DNA from: Steromphala cineraria
Taxonomy: Eukaryota; Mollusca; Gastropoda; Trochida; Trochidae
Length of the DNA stretch: 64,000 nucleotides
Reading direction: 5' to 3'
NCBI GenBank assembly: GCA_916613615.1
Contig: OU744730.1
Span: forward strand, 20,772,406-20,836,405
In this document: one piece after another, positions 1 to 13,119 of the stretch
Numbering within the stretch: the stretch's first letter is position 1
Layout of the letters: every line of letters begins with the position of its first letter
Program-made: the position numbers and the translations under genes
The notes under the pieces: generated by a model
The model's input: the letters and a program-made list of their open reading frames with translations, nothing else
Told to the model about the DNA's origin: nothing
Database searches by the model: none

Positions 1-1640
1 TATGCAATGTGACAATTGTATTTTCCAGACAACCAATTCCGACCGCAGCAATTTAGATATTTAACCAGAGGAAGTGTAGCATACCACGTGGAAGTTGGGA
101 CCTCAATTCAAATGTCATCGCTTCATTAAGCAAATCACTTTGTAATTCAGCTTATAAAATGATACTTAATTGGGCGAGGAAACACATCCAATTGACAGTA
201 GTTACACTATTATCAACAGTTTTTTGCTGCATAGTTTTTTCTCATGAAATATTGTGATAGCTATATGTCATGTGACTGTGACTGATACATAATGACGAAT
301 GTAAGAGGTCCAAAGAAATGCCTTGTCGAAATAAACTAAGGTACAAACACCCCAGGTCATCTAATGTTTGTGAAAAGGGTCAGCAATAGATAAAAGACAT
401 AATGTTGTTATGGGGATCTGTGCACATTAAGGTATCTGCATGCATGTGCCTGAGTTAATCTGCATGTGGAGGATCAACAACTGAAGCAACTTGTTGTGCA
501 GAGAAACATACAAACAATATTTGACATTGCTCTTAAATATTTCACAATCATGCTTACAAGAACAAAACTTAAGACAAGAAATAGATGATATAATAATACC
601 TATAACCCTTAACCCGTGCACAACCTCTCTTTAACCAATAGCAACTCTTGGATTATTCTAACTATTGTCATTCAGAATATTTAGGCACTTCAGAATCAAA
701 GTGTTAAATGTAACTATCAACCCATAGCCAAAGTGCAGTTCTGAATCATGAAAAGCTACCTAAATCTGTGTTTTTTAAACCCATACAAGATGAACTCACA
801 ACTGTAAAACTAGCTGTTAAATGCTGCCACAAAGTTAGACACAGAGTTTTACACAATCAACTAAATAATTGCCTTTGCATGCTTAGTCGATTTCATACTT
901 TGTTTTTATTTTTTCATGTCAAGATGCAAATTTATATGACTATGTAACCATTTCGGGGAAAAAAAAAAACAACCAAAAAAAAACCCTAAATGATTGCTCT
1001 TGGCAAATCAACTAAATAATTGTCTGGGAACAAAACTAAATTGAACTCATATGTTTGAAGGGGCATTAGCATTCTTGGAAGTTTTATTTTTTCAAATGTT
1101 CTTTTCATATCAAATCATGACAAAAAAAACGTCTAAGGGTCAAGCATCTCATAGCAAAATTTCAACAAGTACCATCAATTCTGGTTCATTGTGAGATATT
1201 CTTGTAAGTTCCATATATGAGTTAATGAAGTTTGCCAGACAAGTAGCTGATAGCCTAAGATAACTGCTGCTTGTGTGAAAGTATCTGATATTTAGATTGT
1301 CAATCTAGTTTATTCCAACTAATGAAGAACCAGAATTATCATTAGAATCAGTTTGTAATGGATACATTTTCATTAACTTCCACAAACTTGACACATAAAA
1401 ATCGGGACTGATCTCATCTACAGCACTAATTACCTTTCATTAATTTTTTGTCAATCAATCAGATTTCTTAGTGACCCACTTTATGTAACTATCAGACAAT
1501 CAATACCAACATGATGCAATAGAGCTTGACTGAGTGCTTTATTATTTGCACTTGGACCTAAATAACAGAAAAAGAACATTTTGGTGCAATGTTCCAACAG
1601 ATCGTTTGGTCAAAAAGTACTTCCATCAGCTAAAGAAAAG
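1..1640. other. AT-rich intergenic DNA, no gene seen
   Basis: Unique-looking AT-rich sequence with short homopolymer runs, such as an A-rich tract near 960-985. Open frames are short, lack recognisable domains and have the composition of chance frames. No RNA gene or repeat with clear ends was recognised. Confidence 0.6.
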
Positions 1641-1745
1641 GGGTGAGGTGAGGTGGTGAAGTGAGGTGAGGTGGTGGAGGTGAGGTGAGGTGGTGGAAGT
1701 GAGGTGGTGGAGGTGAGGTGAGGTGAGGTGAGGTGAGGTGAGGTT
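1641..1745 (+). repeat. GAGGT pentamer microsatellite
   Basis: About 105 bp built from GAGGT units, interrupted by extra GGT or GAAGT steps. The last ~30 bp is pure GAGGT. It is the smallest of three GAGGT-derived arrays in this window; the others lie near 18-20 kb and 37-38 kb. All three have the purine-rich strand on +. Confidence 0.95.
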
Positions 1746-1762
1746 AAACAGAGGTTATGAGA

Positions 1763-1950
1763 CTATTTCAAGACTTATACCACGGCTACTGGTGTTATTG
1801 CAGGGAGAAAGCCCTCTACACGTATCTATTCAGTGAAACCTGCGAGCATTGGCGGGAACTTGGGAAGAATATGTGGTACTGAATTCAGTGTAGCATTGAA
1901 CCCAAATCTTACTGCAAGTAGAACAGTTCTCTACTGCAGACAAAGTCTCA
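1763..1950 (-). mobile_element. SINE body fragment lacking the tRNA head
   Basis: This segment aligns by eye, with many substitutions, to the body of the SINE at 34624-34893. Shared blocks include TTATTGCAGGGAGAAAGCC, GTGAAACCTGCGAGCAT and CTACTGCAGACAAAG in the same order and spacing. The homologous tRNA-like head that should follow after ~1950 is absent, so the copy is 5'-truncated relative to the SINE, as expected from incomplete reverse transcription. No target duplication was found. Confidence 0.75.
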
Positions 1951-2933
1951 TGATGGAAGAATGAAGAGGGGAAACACTTAGAATATAGTTTTTATAGGTT
2001 CATTAGGGTGCCTTGTGGTACTGTAACAGTTCTAAAGGTACCTGCAAAAGGTGTTAGATAGTCAGAAAGACTTATTTCATAATAGCCTAGCTTTTCTTGA
2101 AAATAATTCCACATAGAAGTAAAGACATATATATGTTTCTTATTATCTTGCAATACAATACAGAAATATTGGTAATTGATTTCAACATCATCCTGTATTT
2201 GATTGAATTAATTTCATATAAAAGAGAAATTTACATTAAATGTTGTCTTGAATATCGGAAATTACAAACAAAAAGAAATTCTCTATTAACCTGGATTCTT
2301 TTCACATGATTCTATAGCAAAATAAAGATTAACTGTTTACCTATTAACCATGGTTTTCTTTAAAAGCGAATTTAACCGAGATAAAAAATTAATCAAACAA
2401 CTTCCTTGATTGAAACAGCAACTCACTGCGGAGTCTACACACAACCTTCTAATCAGGCAACTTGTTGGTCTTACCAATACGAAGGGATTAACTTGATAAG
2501 AGAGATGGGTTTAGACAATCAGGACTTCAGCCGGTTGTTATGACACTTGGCTAACGCTTGTCAAATTTACTTGTCTATCTGGGTCACACTTTTAATCTGA
2601 TCTAAAGGGTAAATTACCCTGGACCAGGCACGTGAATGTCCCATGATTAATTTGGTGGGAACACTGGTTACTTCCAATGTCCTTGATTAACTTACAGCAG
2701 ATGGTGAACAACACTTCAACTTGTAGTAATGTTTAACATGATAACAAACATTTTGCTTTTTTTGTTTGTAATTTCCTTAAATGATTCAAATTTGTTGTTG
2801 AATAATGTTTTTAGATTGCCGTCTTTCGAAGTCCTCAAATATTTTATAACAGATGGGGAATACCTATGCATTCAGACAACACCTCCATTGTTATGCATTG
2901 AGAAATCCTTTAACCCTTCACTCCTAATGCCCC
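1951..2933. other. Intergenic DNA, no gene seen
   Basis: AT-rich unique sequence. Two open frames of 70-74 codons (2097-2309 and 2729-2953) are rich in I, L, N, K and Y, start at arbitrary ATGs, have no domain, and the second runs into the transposon end at 2934. No function is proposed. Confidence 0.5.
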
Positions 2934-4609
2934 AGTCACACTTACGTTTATGAACGTAGTGATGCAGAACGTACTTTAACGCAGTAAACTGTACTTAAGC
3001 CTAGTTATCCGTAGTTATACTTAGTTATCCGTGCTCAAAACGTAGACAGAGACGTGAGACAAACGTAGTTTGTGATTTAACTTTTGGACATGTTCAAAGT
3101 TTAGCATTTCCGAACTACGTTTCCAGAAACGTAGTTCAATGTAGTTGAACGTAGTAAATTGAAAATGTGAACTTAGTTCATCGTAGTTGAACCTAGTTAA
3201 GAACGTTCTTTAACGTAGTACAACTTTTCCACGATTTACTACACTTTACTAGGCATCGAGTACGTTTTCGTACGTTTAAGTACATTCTAGAACGTTGTAC
3301 TACGTCTGACTACGTTAAACTACGATAAACTACACTAGTTTCATCTGAGTTGAAGAACGTTTAAGTACACAAAACTAGGTATTAGTACGGTTAACTACGG
3401 TATCAATTACGTGTAACTACGTTTTGGTACGTTTCGTATTTAGACTTTGACGTTTAAGTACGTTTCCCTACATCTAACTACACTTAAGTAAGCAGAACTA
3501 CGTTGATCTACGATAAACTACGCCTAACTAGGTAGATTTATTTATTTGTACCTTTGGTCACAATTGACTCAGACACCTAGTATGCGTTTTAAAACTATTC
3601 ATTTCACAACTGAGAGAGGATGAGTGAAAGGAAGGTGAAAATGATACAGCATTAGCTTCTATCAACAAAGAAATGATATGTATTGCTCTTTATATTAACA
3701 AAATCGAAATGGACGACGAAACGCAGAGAACAAGTAGTTGTTACTAACGTGACCATGTCCCCCGCCGCAAGAGAGAAATTGACTAAACGGGATTGCCGGT
3801 TGGTGTTTTAAAGTTACTATTAAAACGATGTCAAGGTTATTGCGCTACCTAGGCTTTACGCACTGGTCAAAGTCGTGACCTTGAAAATTAGGTCAATGTC
3901 ACCAAACTGACTGTTTTCTGCGTATTCACTCAATGAAGACAGATACTAAGTTTGAAGGCTCTAGGTAGAAGGGTTTGTGAGATGTCGCGCATACAAGGCT
4001 TTACACACTGGTCAAAGTCCCGTCCTGACCTTGAGAATTAGGTCAAGGTCACCAAAACCGAGATAGCGCGCTAACAAGAAGCGAGACGGAAGGATGGATG
4101 AATACTATATTCACTTCGTGCGGCGGGGGACAAAAACAATGAAGATGGTGGGTCCCTGACTTGCTCCTTCGTAGGCCATTACACGGTCAATATCATACAC
4201 GTATGTCCGAATTGGAGGTAGAATAAAATACATAAACGTGTGTCTTTATATACCCTACCACTGTAGTGCCGTGATTTACCCTACTTTAACGTACTTTGAC
4301 GTACCTAAACGTGTTTCAACGTAGTTCAACTTACTTAGTTGTACAAATAAACGTTCTTAAATGTAGATCAACGTGGTTAAACGTAGACAAACGTAGCTAG
4401 TCAGTTGTTCAATGAACGTAGTTATCCGTTGTTAAACCTAGTAAAACGTTCTTATATGTACTTAATCGTACTTACACGTAGTGAACGAACCTATAATGAA
4501 ACGTTGTTTTACGTAGTTACTAAAATGCACTTATTTTCGGCACGTTAGCGGTTTTGTGTCTACGTTCAATGAACTACGTTTAACTAGGTAAATGAACGTA
4601 AGTGTGACT
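2934..4609. mobile_element. Non-autonomous TIR element of ACGTAGTT-type repeats
   Basis: The ends are a perfect 15-bp inverted repeat: AGTCACACTTACGTT at 2934-2948 and its complement at 4595-4609. The outer parts (about 2934-3540 and 4260-4609) are packed with degenerate copies of a roughly 9-bp word, AACGTAGTT or its complement AACTACGTT. The word changes orientation in blocks: mostly GTAGT at 2950-3220, mostly ACTAC at 3220-3540, then GTAGT again at 4260-4540. The interior contains a second element at 3757-4131. C-rich bases flank both ends (CCCC left, CCCCC right), so any target duplication cannot be defined. There is no transposase frame, so mobilisation in trans is inferred; the superfamily is unknown. 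Confidence 0.8.
3757..4131. mobile_element. Nested 375-bp MITE-like element, CCCCCGCCGC ends
   Basis: The termini are a perfect 13-bp inverted repeat: GTCCCCCGCCGCA at 3757-3769 and TGCGGCGGGGGAC at 4119-4131. Two imperfect copies of a ~55-bp block containing CACTGGTCAAAGTC, GACCTTGA and AGGTCAAGGTCACC lie about 148 bp apart (near 3852 and 4000), an internal duplication. It sits inside the 2934-4609 element, so it is probably the younger insertion. No coding capacity and no convincing target duplication. Confidence 0.85.
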
Positions 4610-4699
4610 CCCCCATAAGAAACCATTGATATGCCTTTTAGGGCCTGATTACTGTCTATTAAGGGGTGAAATCAAATGGAAAAGAAACAGGCAATGTTA

Positions 4700-5310
4700 C
4701 AAGTGCAGAAAGTCCTATTCTTGGAGAAGAAACCTGCAATCCTTGACAGATGACACAGAGAGAATCGTTAATTATGCATTGAGGAGAAACTTGTAATCTT
4801 ATACATATATAGGTACCCATATGCATTGGATTGAAACTAAAATCCTTGACACAGAGAACTCATTGAGGTGAAACCTGAAATCTTATTCATGGAGAAATCT
4901 TTACATTGATAAGAAACCAATAATCTCATACATGTAGAAATCACTTTGCATTGGATTGAAACTGCAATCCTGGACACAGAGTACCCTTAACTATGCATTG
5001 AGGTGAAACCTGATATCTTATACATAGAGAAATCTTCACATTGGGATGAAGCGATGATTTCATGCATGTAGAAATCCCTATGCATTGAATTGAAAGCTAC
5101 AATCCTGGAAACAGATAATTGTTGATTATTGAATGATGTGCAACCTGAAATCATATACAAGGAGAAATCTCTTTACATTGAGATGAAACCCATAACATCA
5201 GGAATGGAGAAATCCCCTTACATTGATATGAAACCTGCAATCTTTGCTCTAAGGTAAAACCTCCAATTTGATGCATGGAAATCCAAAATGCATTGAGGAG
5301 AAAACAGCGA
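4700..5310. repeat. Degenerate ~40-bp minisatellite
   Basis: The region repeats words such as TGCATTGAGGTGAAACCTG, AATCTTATACATGGAGAAATC and CTGCAATCCTGGACACAGAG in loose alternation. Units of about 40 bp group into larger blocks with many substitutions and indels. This is an old tandem array; the minus-strand frame at 5151-5414 comes from it. Confidence 0.75.
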
Positions 5311-6160
5311 TTTGTGTAAATTAACTCCTCACTGATCTTGATGATGTTAATAGAAAACATAAAGGCAAATGTAAGCTTAACAACAGTGTATGTTAACTGA
5401 ATTTTCCTTGACAATAGACATATATGAATAAATAAACAGGAATTTAAGCTATCTCTACAATAACATTATTTCTATAAAATATGAAAATTTCCACACAACT
5501 CATTTTGACATGTTTACTTACTTTTAAATGACTCTCATAAAATGGCTTTAGATTGTCAAAAATGTTTAAATTTTTTACTTGAAAAGAACATTAAGATATG
5601 AATTGTTGTGGCACAGTAAGAAAGACAATCAGACAAGCACTTGACAATGCCACTGCCTATTTCCAACAGTCCCCAATATCCCACAATGTATTGACAGAAG
5701 CCGTTTCCCATTAACTTTCTGGTGGTGATAACCTTGTTAAAAGTGAAGAGTTATCTGCCTTACTTCCATTAGTCCAGTTCTGCATCCAATGACAGCAGTT
5801 ATGGCGAATATGTAGAAAAAATATTGATTGAGCACATAAAGAAGTCACAGACATAACACTGTAGCAAAAACTGATGGCTTTGCATCAGTGATAGCGGCTT
5901 CAGCTCTTCAAATCAGTACAAAAGAGCCAAGAGGATTCAAACAAGCAAGCTCAGAAAATTAACCTTTCAAGAAACATTGAAAAGAGCTGATGGCTACTGA
6001 AGTTGAGTGTGAAAGTGAGGAGCAACCTGTAATTATGTTAATATTTGCAAATTTATCATTTTTGATCATTTTTTTATCATCTCATTTCCCCCTTGACCCT
6101 AAAAGACATAAACAAAATAATTTTTCCTGTCTTTTCATAATTTTGAAATGTTTTAAAAGT
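5311..6160. other. Intergenic DNA, no gene seen
   Basis: AT-rich unique sequence without recognisable coding, RNA or transposon signals. Confidence 0.5.
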
Positions 6161-6164
6161 AGAA

Positions 6165-6395
6165 CAAGATGTGTTTGTGAAACACGAATGCCCCCGGATG
6201 CATCCTGCTCGCTGTATCAAGGTCAAGGTCACAAGGTCAAATGTCATGGTGTCATCTGAAAGGTCTCATCACAAGGGATCCATATGTCAAGTATCAAAGA
6301 TCTAGCTCTGACCAATCAAAAGTTATGACCAAGGTTAAAGTTTTTGTGGACAAACGGACAGACGGACAGGTGAAAACAAAAAGGGTATCGGGTAT
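6165..6395 (+). mobile_element. Fragment of a dispersed AAGGTCAAGGTCAC-type repeat
   Basis: Starts near a small hairpin (GTGTTT-GTG-AAACAC at ~6171) followed by GAATGCCCCC. It carries AAGGTCAAGGTCACAAGG, then a GTTATGACCAAGG block, and ends in tandem CGGACAGACGGACAG. The GGACAGACGGACGG-like end resembles the end of the element at 43003-44108, and AAGGTCA words are shared with the 3757-4131 element. I infer a bivalve-type non-autonomous repeat with decayed ends. The 89-codon frame at 5990-6259 overlaps it and is not a gene. Confidence 0.6.
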
Positions 6396-8997
6396 CTAAT
6401 AGAGAAGAAAATTTGGACATGTGTAAATTGCAAATATCTTTGTTTCATACAGATAGTCCAATAATCACATCCAATAATAAATGATGAAACCACCAAGTTT
6501 GAGCTCTTCAGGAAACAGGTGAGATCTTTCTCAACATCAGATGAAGATTATTTAATAAGGATGGAAGTTAATAACTAGAAAAGCGTTTAGAATGACATCT
6601 TAGCAGAATAGTTTACATTTCATCGCCAATTACCTGGTGGCTATACAGAAAATTATTTGAGAACTTTCTGTCAAGCATTTGAAATTCTGTACCGGTACAA
6701 TCTGAAAATATTCACAAATTGACTTAATCTCTCAAATGATGTGAAAAAGTTTTGATATGCGACCCCCCACTTATATTAATGATTAGCTAACGGATCTTTA
6801 TTTCTGATTAACTTGAATGTATTATGAAACTGCACGTTGGACCAGACACCTCTGCAACAATGAACTTGCTAATTTGTGGATTAAGAGTCACTCTGAATTA
6901 AAACGGAAATGCCACTGTATTATATTTTCATTATTCCTTCCTCTTAATTTGATATTGTGTATAGAGAGCGTTAAATAATATGTCTTCCCAAGGCAAAATC
7001 ATTGCATTACAAGTAATTCAATGGGTTACAAACTTCATAAGAAATTACATTTTAATTTCTTTACATTTTTCATAAACTGGAGAAAAAAATAATTAAAAAA
7101 ATTCATAATATACTATTTCTTATTTTATCCTTAAATTGATTGAATAATGTAGACTAACTTTTTTTAAAAACAAGTTGCAATGGAAAGTTATAAATTTGTT
7201 GATCTAATTTTCGTAAGTAATTTTAATAGTTTCTATTGCAAACATTTACTTGCTTTATATGATTGAAGTTACAAATAATTAGATCTTAAGTTGTGTTAAA
7301 TGAATTTGAAAATCAAATAACCCTTTTGACAAAATCATAAACCTTCTTTGAACTACACTGTAGGAAGTTGATATATGACTATCCAAATCTTGATTACTGG
7401 ATGAAGAAATGACAAATTTTTAAAAACAACTCATTAATAAAGGTTTACATCCAGGAAATTTTTATGACTGAACTATTGCTTTAACTTTATGCATTGTTTC
7501 TTCCCCAATGTCCTAATTGTTGAAGGAAAGGTAAAAAAAAAATGTTAATCAATAATTGTATCACCTGCAATTGCTAAAAGCTGAACAGAAATAGATTTTA
7601 CAAATATTGACAAATCCATGCAAAAAAAAATCCTACAGTACAGAAGTGAGAAACGACATAAAAAGCCATTAGCGATAGCTGAAAAACGATAAAATAACAA
7701 TAATTGCTCCAAATTAAAACGTTCATGACGTCAAAGAAACTGCTCCACACTTTTCAACAGATGATTATAAACAATGGATGCAACTTTACGAAATATCACA
7801 CCACGAAATGGCAGCGCCGTAAGTCTGCCACAAGTCACCTCTTTTAATCGAGCGATATTGAAACCATGTAGGCCACATTTCAGGAAGAAGCTATTTTCAC
7901 AAGTTGATTATTGACATTATTGTGTTTTGGTGAGCACTAAGTTGCTTCAGCTGCCACCTATAAGAATCATCATATCAACCATACACTGCGCTAATCCCAA
8001 CACTTCCGTCAAACAAAGGAATAGGCAGGGTGGATTCACTTAATGAGCGTTCCAGTCAGACCGACCCAAATCATAAACACGTGCTTCTGAAACTTACTTG
8101 TTTTGCTAATAAATATTTGGGCATTTCTTATAAAACCTGAGAAACAAAGATCTTTTAAAAATAATGAAAAAGGTGGTTATTTTAATAATGTAAATGGTAT
8201 ATTGTGCTGTTTAGTTTTTTCAGATTTGAATTATTTATTAATAATCTAGAACTTTTGATGTATTTTATGATATACATGTGATTTTGTGGTTTAGTTCTTT
8301 TGATGATTTAAAGTATGAATCACAAAAGATATTTGATATCAAAATTATACACATCTCATTAAAAGAATGAGAAATTAATAGACAAAATGATGGATCCAAT
8401 TAAAGTTTTGTCTGTAACGGTCAATTATTCATCTATTTTCAACATCAATGAAAATATTGCAAAACAATTTCCAAACAATGATTCAACAATCCACATTTTT
8501 CACATACGGACTGGCAAATGGTTACTTCATTTCCGAGTAAGTTCATTTTCAACAATAGTCAACTGTGACATCAAAGATGGCCATTCTACATGATATACAA
8601 CTGGATGCAGCAATACAGATGTTCAGACAAGGTTTGAATCCAGACATCATTAACAAAGAGGAAGTGACTTTTTTTTAATTGTAGCTTCTGCATTTTACTC
8701 AACTGTACACTGCCAGACACTCCTTCTCCTGAAATATGTCTTAAAATAAAAAAATCCAAGCAAAACAATGCGTTACTTTCTTGTTTTTACTTTTGATCTA
8801 TCCTCATAATGACAAATGCCAAGGGAGGAGGGTTCGACACCACCAGTCCCCATCATCTTTTTGGTATGGCGCAATAACTCGAAATTGAGCCAAGACATTC
8901 TGGGGTATTTCTTTCAAACTGACCAACCTTCTTGATGACGTTTTAATTTATCATGTTGGACACATATATCCATCTAATTTGGTAGACAAAATATTTT
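6396..8997. other. Intergenic DNA, no gene seen
   Basis: Strongly AT-rich. It includes one TGACGTCA palindrome at 7736-7743 and a moderately GC-rich patch at 7730-8080 that could be regulatory, but nothing there can be assigned. Open frames (8387-8593 plus, 8586-8768 minus) have no domain. Confidence 0.5.
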
Positions 8998-9128
8998 AGG
9001 GATTTTTATTTTTTTGAATCTTTTAAATTGTTATTATATGAGGGATTTTTCATATTTAAGGAATCTTATCAAATTGTTATTATATTAGGGATTTTTTATT
9101 TTTATGAATCTTATCAAATTGTTATTTC
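8998..9128. repeat. Short AT-rich tandem repeat, three ~43-46 bp copies
   Basis: The word AGGGATTTTT recurs at 8998, 9041 and 9087, each followed by GAATCTT(A/T)TCAAATTGTTATT. This gives three imperfect copies of 43-46 bp. Confidence 0.85.
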
Positions 9129-11275
9129 ACAAATATATAATTATTCTGATATGAACAAAACATATATCTCAAACGTTTTTGTCTATTATCATCAAATGAA
9201 GACAAGCAGGCCCATATGTTTTCTAAAACTTATCTGTAATTCCGAAAAAAATGGACTCCAGTTGTATTTTTCAAGCTACTTGTACCAACATGAGTACAAT
9301 GGGTCATTCCATTGAGCAGAAGGAGAATTACAAATATTCACAAGCCCAGAATTTTGACACATGGCAATATTTTAACATTGAAATTACTCTCCACTCAATG
9401 GTGTTTTTAAACGGATTAAAATATTCAGAAGCAAAATAAGCCCAAATTTTACACAGCTCTGAAACAAGGGTTAGATTGCCACACACACAATCGCGTGTGG
9501 ATATTTTCTTTTCTTTCCATCGAGCCTCCGAAACTCTGAACATATGTGCGAGACCTTGTGAATGTCTGCCATCTGCGAGATTGGGCAACTGACTTCCTTT
9601 CATTCAATCATATGATTTGAAATCTACACGATACGAAAAAACATCCTAACCATTGTTTGATTAGAGGCATGCATGTGCAGAATCTTTCATGAATATGTTT
9701 TGAATTGATGCTGTGATGTATGATGATTTCTCAAACCATTTTTTGGAAGTTACTAATAAATAGTTAATTTGTTTCAAACATTTGATAGTATTTTAATGCA
9801 AGAACAATGGCACTAGCTTTGTTATTTACATCAGCAAAGAAGAGCGCATAATTCGAATCATCTCCATTTTTATACACAGTGGTGGATAAATGGCGGAGGG
9901 GGGCTTGTCAGATCCTCCATTATAAATCGTCTTATGTAATGTTCTTTAGACTTTTCTGGTGGAAAAGTCATATTTCAAATCAATCCAGTGAACCTGCCAA
10001 TTTTCCTTGTTTAAGAAAACTTAACATAATAAAACTAGGGTTTCAACTTACATGGCAATATCAATGTATTCCCACATCACTGTTAACTAGATTTCATAAT
10101 TATGAAGGTAGAGTATTGAACATCTACCTAATTGCATCATTATGTTATAAGAACAAACAAACCAACAGTGTTTGTTACAGATATCATTAATTGCATGAAG
10201 ACAAAATGAAGTAACTCATTCAGACTTGCATTAACTAATGTAATACAAAACTATAGAAAGATAAAATATTTCCTTGATAAATTTACAAAAACATTTTCAT
10301 TAATTTTTTCAAACATTTATTACAATCTAAATTCAACTTAAGCCAACATTCAAACATGTGCTGGTTATATTCCCTGAGACAGACTATCCTTTTGATCTAT
10401 CGGCTACATAAACATTATGACACAGCCTCATACCTCCATCATCCCAGCAGGCAAAAAATTAATATATTTTGATAATGTTACTATATTTGCATAAAACTAT
10501 ATCTGCATGACAATATACATCTTCATTTACAGATAATATCATCCTGGAAACCTGATTAGACTGATGATTAATTTCAGCTGATAAATACTGTTATTCCCAT
10601 GCAATATACGTGGTGTTTATTACGAGTCATCAATATCTGACAGCCCGAGTTATACTGCCAATATACATCCGTAATGTGTTGTCTTAATTACCTTTGTTGA
10701 TGGCATCAGGTATGAATTCATTTAATCAAGTTCTTCATGTTTTTTTATCCAACATTAACTAACTTCTATTGTTCGATTTGCAGGATTGTTTTCACTTGAC
10801 AGTTTTACGATATGAATATCCGAAAACGTCCTTGAAACGACATTGTGTACAAGCAGTATTGAGTGAAATATGAGATAAAATTAAAAGTTATTTGCAATAT
10901 ATAGATTATTGATATTTATGATACAGAAAGCTTTTTTAATTTACTACAAAATAGTTCTAAAGAAGCATTTGTGAATATATTTCTACATGTATTGATAGCT
11001 GTCAAAATTTGTGATTTTTATACAAATGGTCCCTAATCAAGGGTTATTGAATAAAACTTATTTTTCAAATTTTTTATTTTTTTTTTAACAAATAAGTTTG
11101 AGTTGAATTATAATACTTCCACATTTGATTCCTGACAAAAAGATGTTAAAAGATGGGAGACCTTGCTTCCTTGGATAATGTTTAACATCGTAAGGATAGA
11201 ACATTCCTTAAAATGGCGCTGCATAATGGCTGCCAGGTGCCATGGGCACACAGATTATTCATGCCATTACAGGAC
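9129..11275. other. Intergenic DNA, no gene seen
   Basis: AT-rich unique sequence. The longest frame (9879-10190, 103 codons) has no recognisable domain, no splice context and no homologous motif that I can name. It is treated as chance. Confidence 0.5.
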
Positions 11276-11666
11276 AATATAGAGTTATTATTACCCGAGG
11301 AAGTGTGTCATATGACTTTTACGAACGAGTGTGAATTTTTGTATTACCCGAGCGAGAGCGAGTGTTATTCACAAATTTGCACGAGTTTCGTGAAAGTCAT
11401 ATGACACTTCCTAGGGTAATAATTTCTTTATTACCGACTCCATTCTATTTACCATCTTAGAAATGTCCAAGAAACGGTCGGCTTCCCTTGCGACAGCCAG
11501 CTACAGTGACGTCATGAACAATGGTGTTATGACGTCACAGGCGAAAAAATACGGGAACTCACTACAACAATCGTTGCTAGGCAAGAGTGATATGTGCACA
11601 TGTGCTCATATCGAAAGTATGTCACCACTTATTTTTAACTGTATGGGTAATAAAGAGTTATTATCA
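11276..11666. mobile_element. Palindromic (foldback) MITE with two TGACGTCA sites
   Basis: Long inverted arms of ~60 bp lie at about 11287-11345 and 11366-11425. They share ATTATTACCC, GGAAGTGT and GTCATATGACTTT, and meet at a CGAGCGAGAGCGAG centre. Downstream are two perfect TGACGTCA sites at 11507-11514 and 11530-11537. The outermost words, AGAGTTATTATTACCC at the left and GGGTAATAAAGAGTTATTA at the right, form a rough outer inverted repeat that sets the likely limits. The centre and TGACGTCA layout resembles 59817-60070. No coding frame. Open frames at 11213-11404, 11463-11687 and 11587-11934 lie in or across it. Confidence 0.7.
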
Positions 11667-13119
11667 TTATCATATAAACAATTTTAAGAAGCAGGATTTG
11701 GTGACAGGTCTATGCATAACAGGCAAAATGACCCCTTGCCTGCACCTGGGAACAACACGCACTACACTTCTAAACAAGGAAGTCATATACACAGTAATAA
11801 CCTCTAAGTTTCTAATTCTTGAAATATTCATCATAAACAATCTGAAAATTCCTTACAGCAGATTTCAAGCAAAATCTACACTTAGTTGTCATATATTACA
11901 CAAGCATGCACATAAAGACGTATATAAAACATGAAGTGAGACTATATAAGACATTCAGTCATCATCCGCCAGGTGTTTATTTAATGATTTATATCCACAA
12001 AGTAAACACGCTGTAAGCCCTGCCTCCAGCATATAGTATTACGTTAGCAGATTTGCAATCATTAATGACACCTCTGTTGAAATAAGAATACTGCTGCCGC
12101 TTAGAATTATGATCTACGTAATGCATTTGAAGAAAACAAAGTTTTGATAGAGTGCTATATAAATTAAAAAAATTGTTGAAACATTTTAAAATTTGGTTGC
12201 GTAATTCGATTACGTTGTGTGTGCTTGACGCAGATTGTGAAAGTTGATGATCACATTCAGTTTTTTATTTTATCTATTTCTCACTAACTCAAACCCTTAC
12301 AATAGTGATACTTCTTGAAGTAGCAAGATTCACAGAATATTAGAAAATCCTTTTTTAAATAAGAATATATATCACAACAGTTTCACTCGTATAATCTACA
12401 ACTTTTGTTTTGAGAAACATTTATTTACATATTCAATTTATCTAGTTAAAATCAATTTAGTGAGAAAATTTGTCATTGCAACTTTGTCTAAATTTGTGTA
12501 ACTTTTAAAAGAAATGAAAACTTTTGTGAAATACTGATAGTAATTGACAATATTAAAATTTTTCATTGCAAAATATTCAGCCAACAGTTAATCCGATCAT
12601 TCTGTTACTAATTAGTCGTCATCCCTATAACTTGGCACCTCAGAATGATCTCAAATTTTCAATTCCAAAACAGGAGGGTAAATATTGACTTAAAGGACAT
12701 TGCACCAAATGACAAATACCTAGGGGGAATCAAATCTAAATGAACCCTTCATATATGTTAATATTTCCATACTTTCTACCAGATATCCTTTCCCTCCCCC
12801 AAACTTTGATTGACACCTTTCTGTACAGACTTGATTACTGTTTAGATATGCATCTCTATTCATACACATTTGAGCAAACTGTCTTTGTCTGCTTAAAACT
12901 TTTCACCCGAGTAAACCACCTTTGTCAACATTGTTTTATAAAGTTGGTTGCCTTCCAATGTTCCCTTCGTTCCCACCCTCCACTGCTTGTTTGCACATCT
13001 TAAATTTCAGTTAAACCTACGGGCAGTTGTCAGGCTAATATCATATTCACTGATGTCTCATTGTACAGCCAGACACTGGGTAATTATCCACACATCCATT
13101 AAACAGTCTTTATTCCTCC
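11667..13119. other. Intergenic DNA, no gene seen
   Basis: AT-rich unique sequence. Frames at 12740-13003 and 12948-13175 overlap each other, have no domain and no splice context, and are treated as chance. Confidence 0.5.

Noticed and set aside
5990..6259. 89-codon frame ending in KVKCHGVI as a small gene
   Set aside because: Its second half lies in the dispersed AAGGTCAAGGTCAC repeat and its first half is AT-rich filler.
8825..8850. GGTTCGACACC as a tRNA B box
   Set aside because: No A box, acceptor stem or cloverleaf could be built around it.
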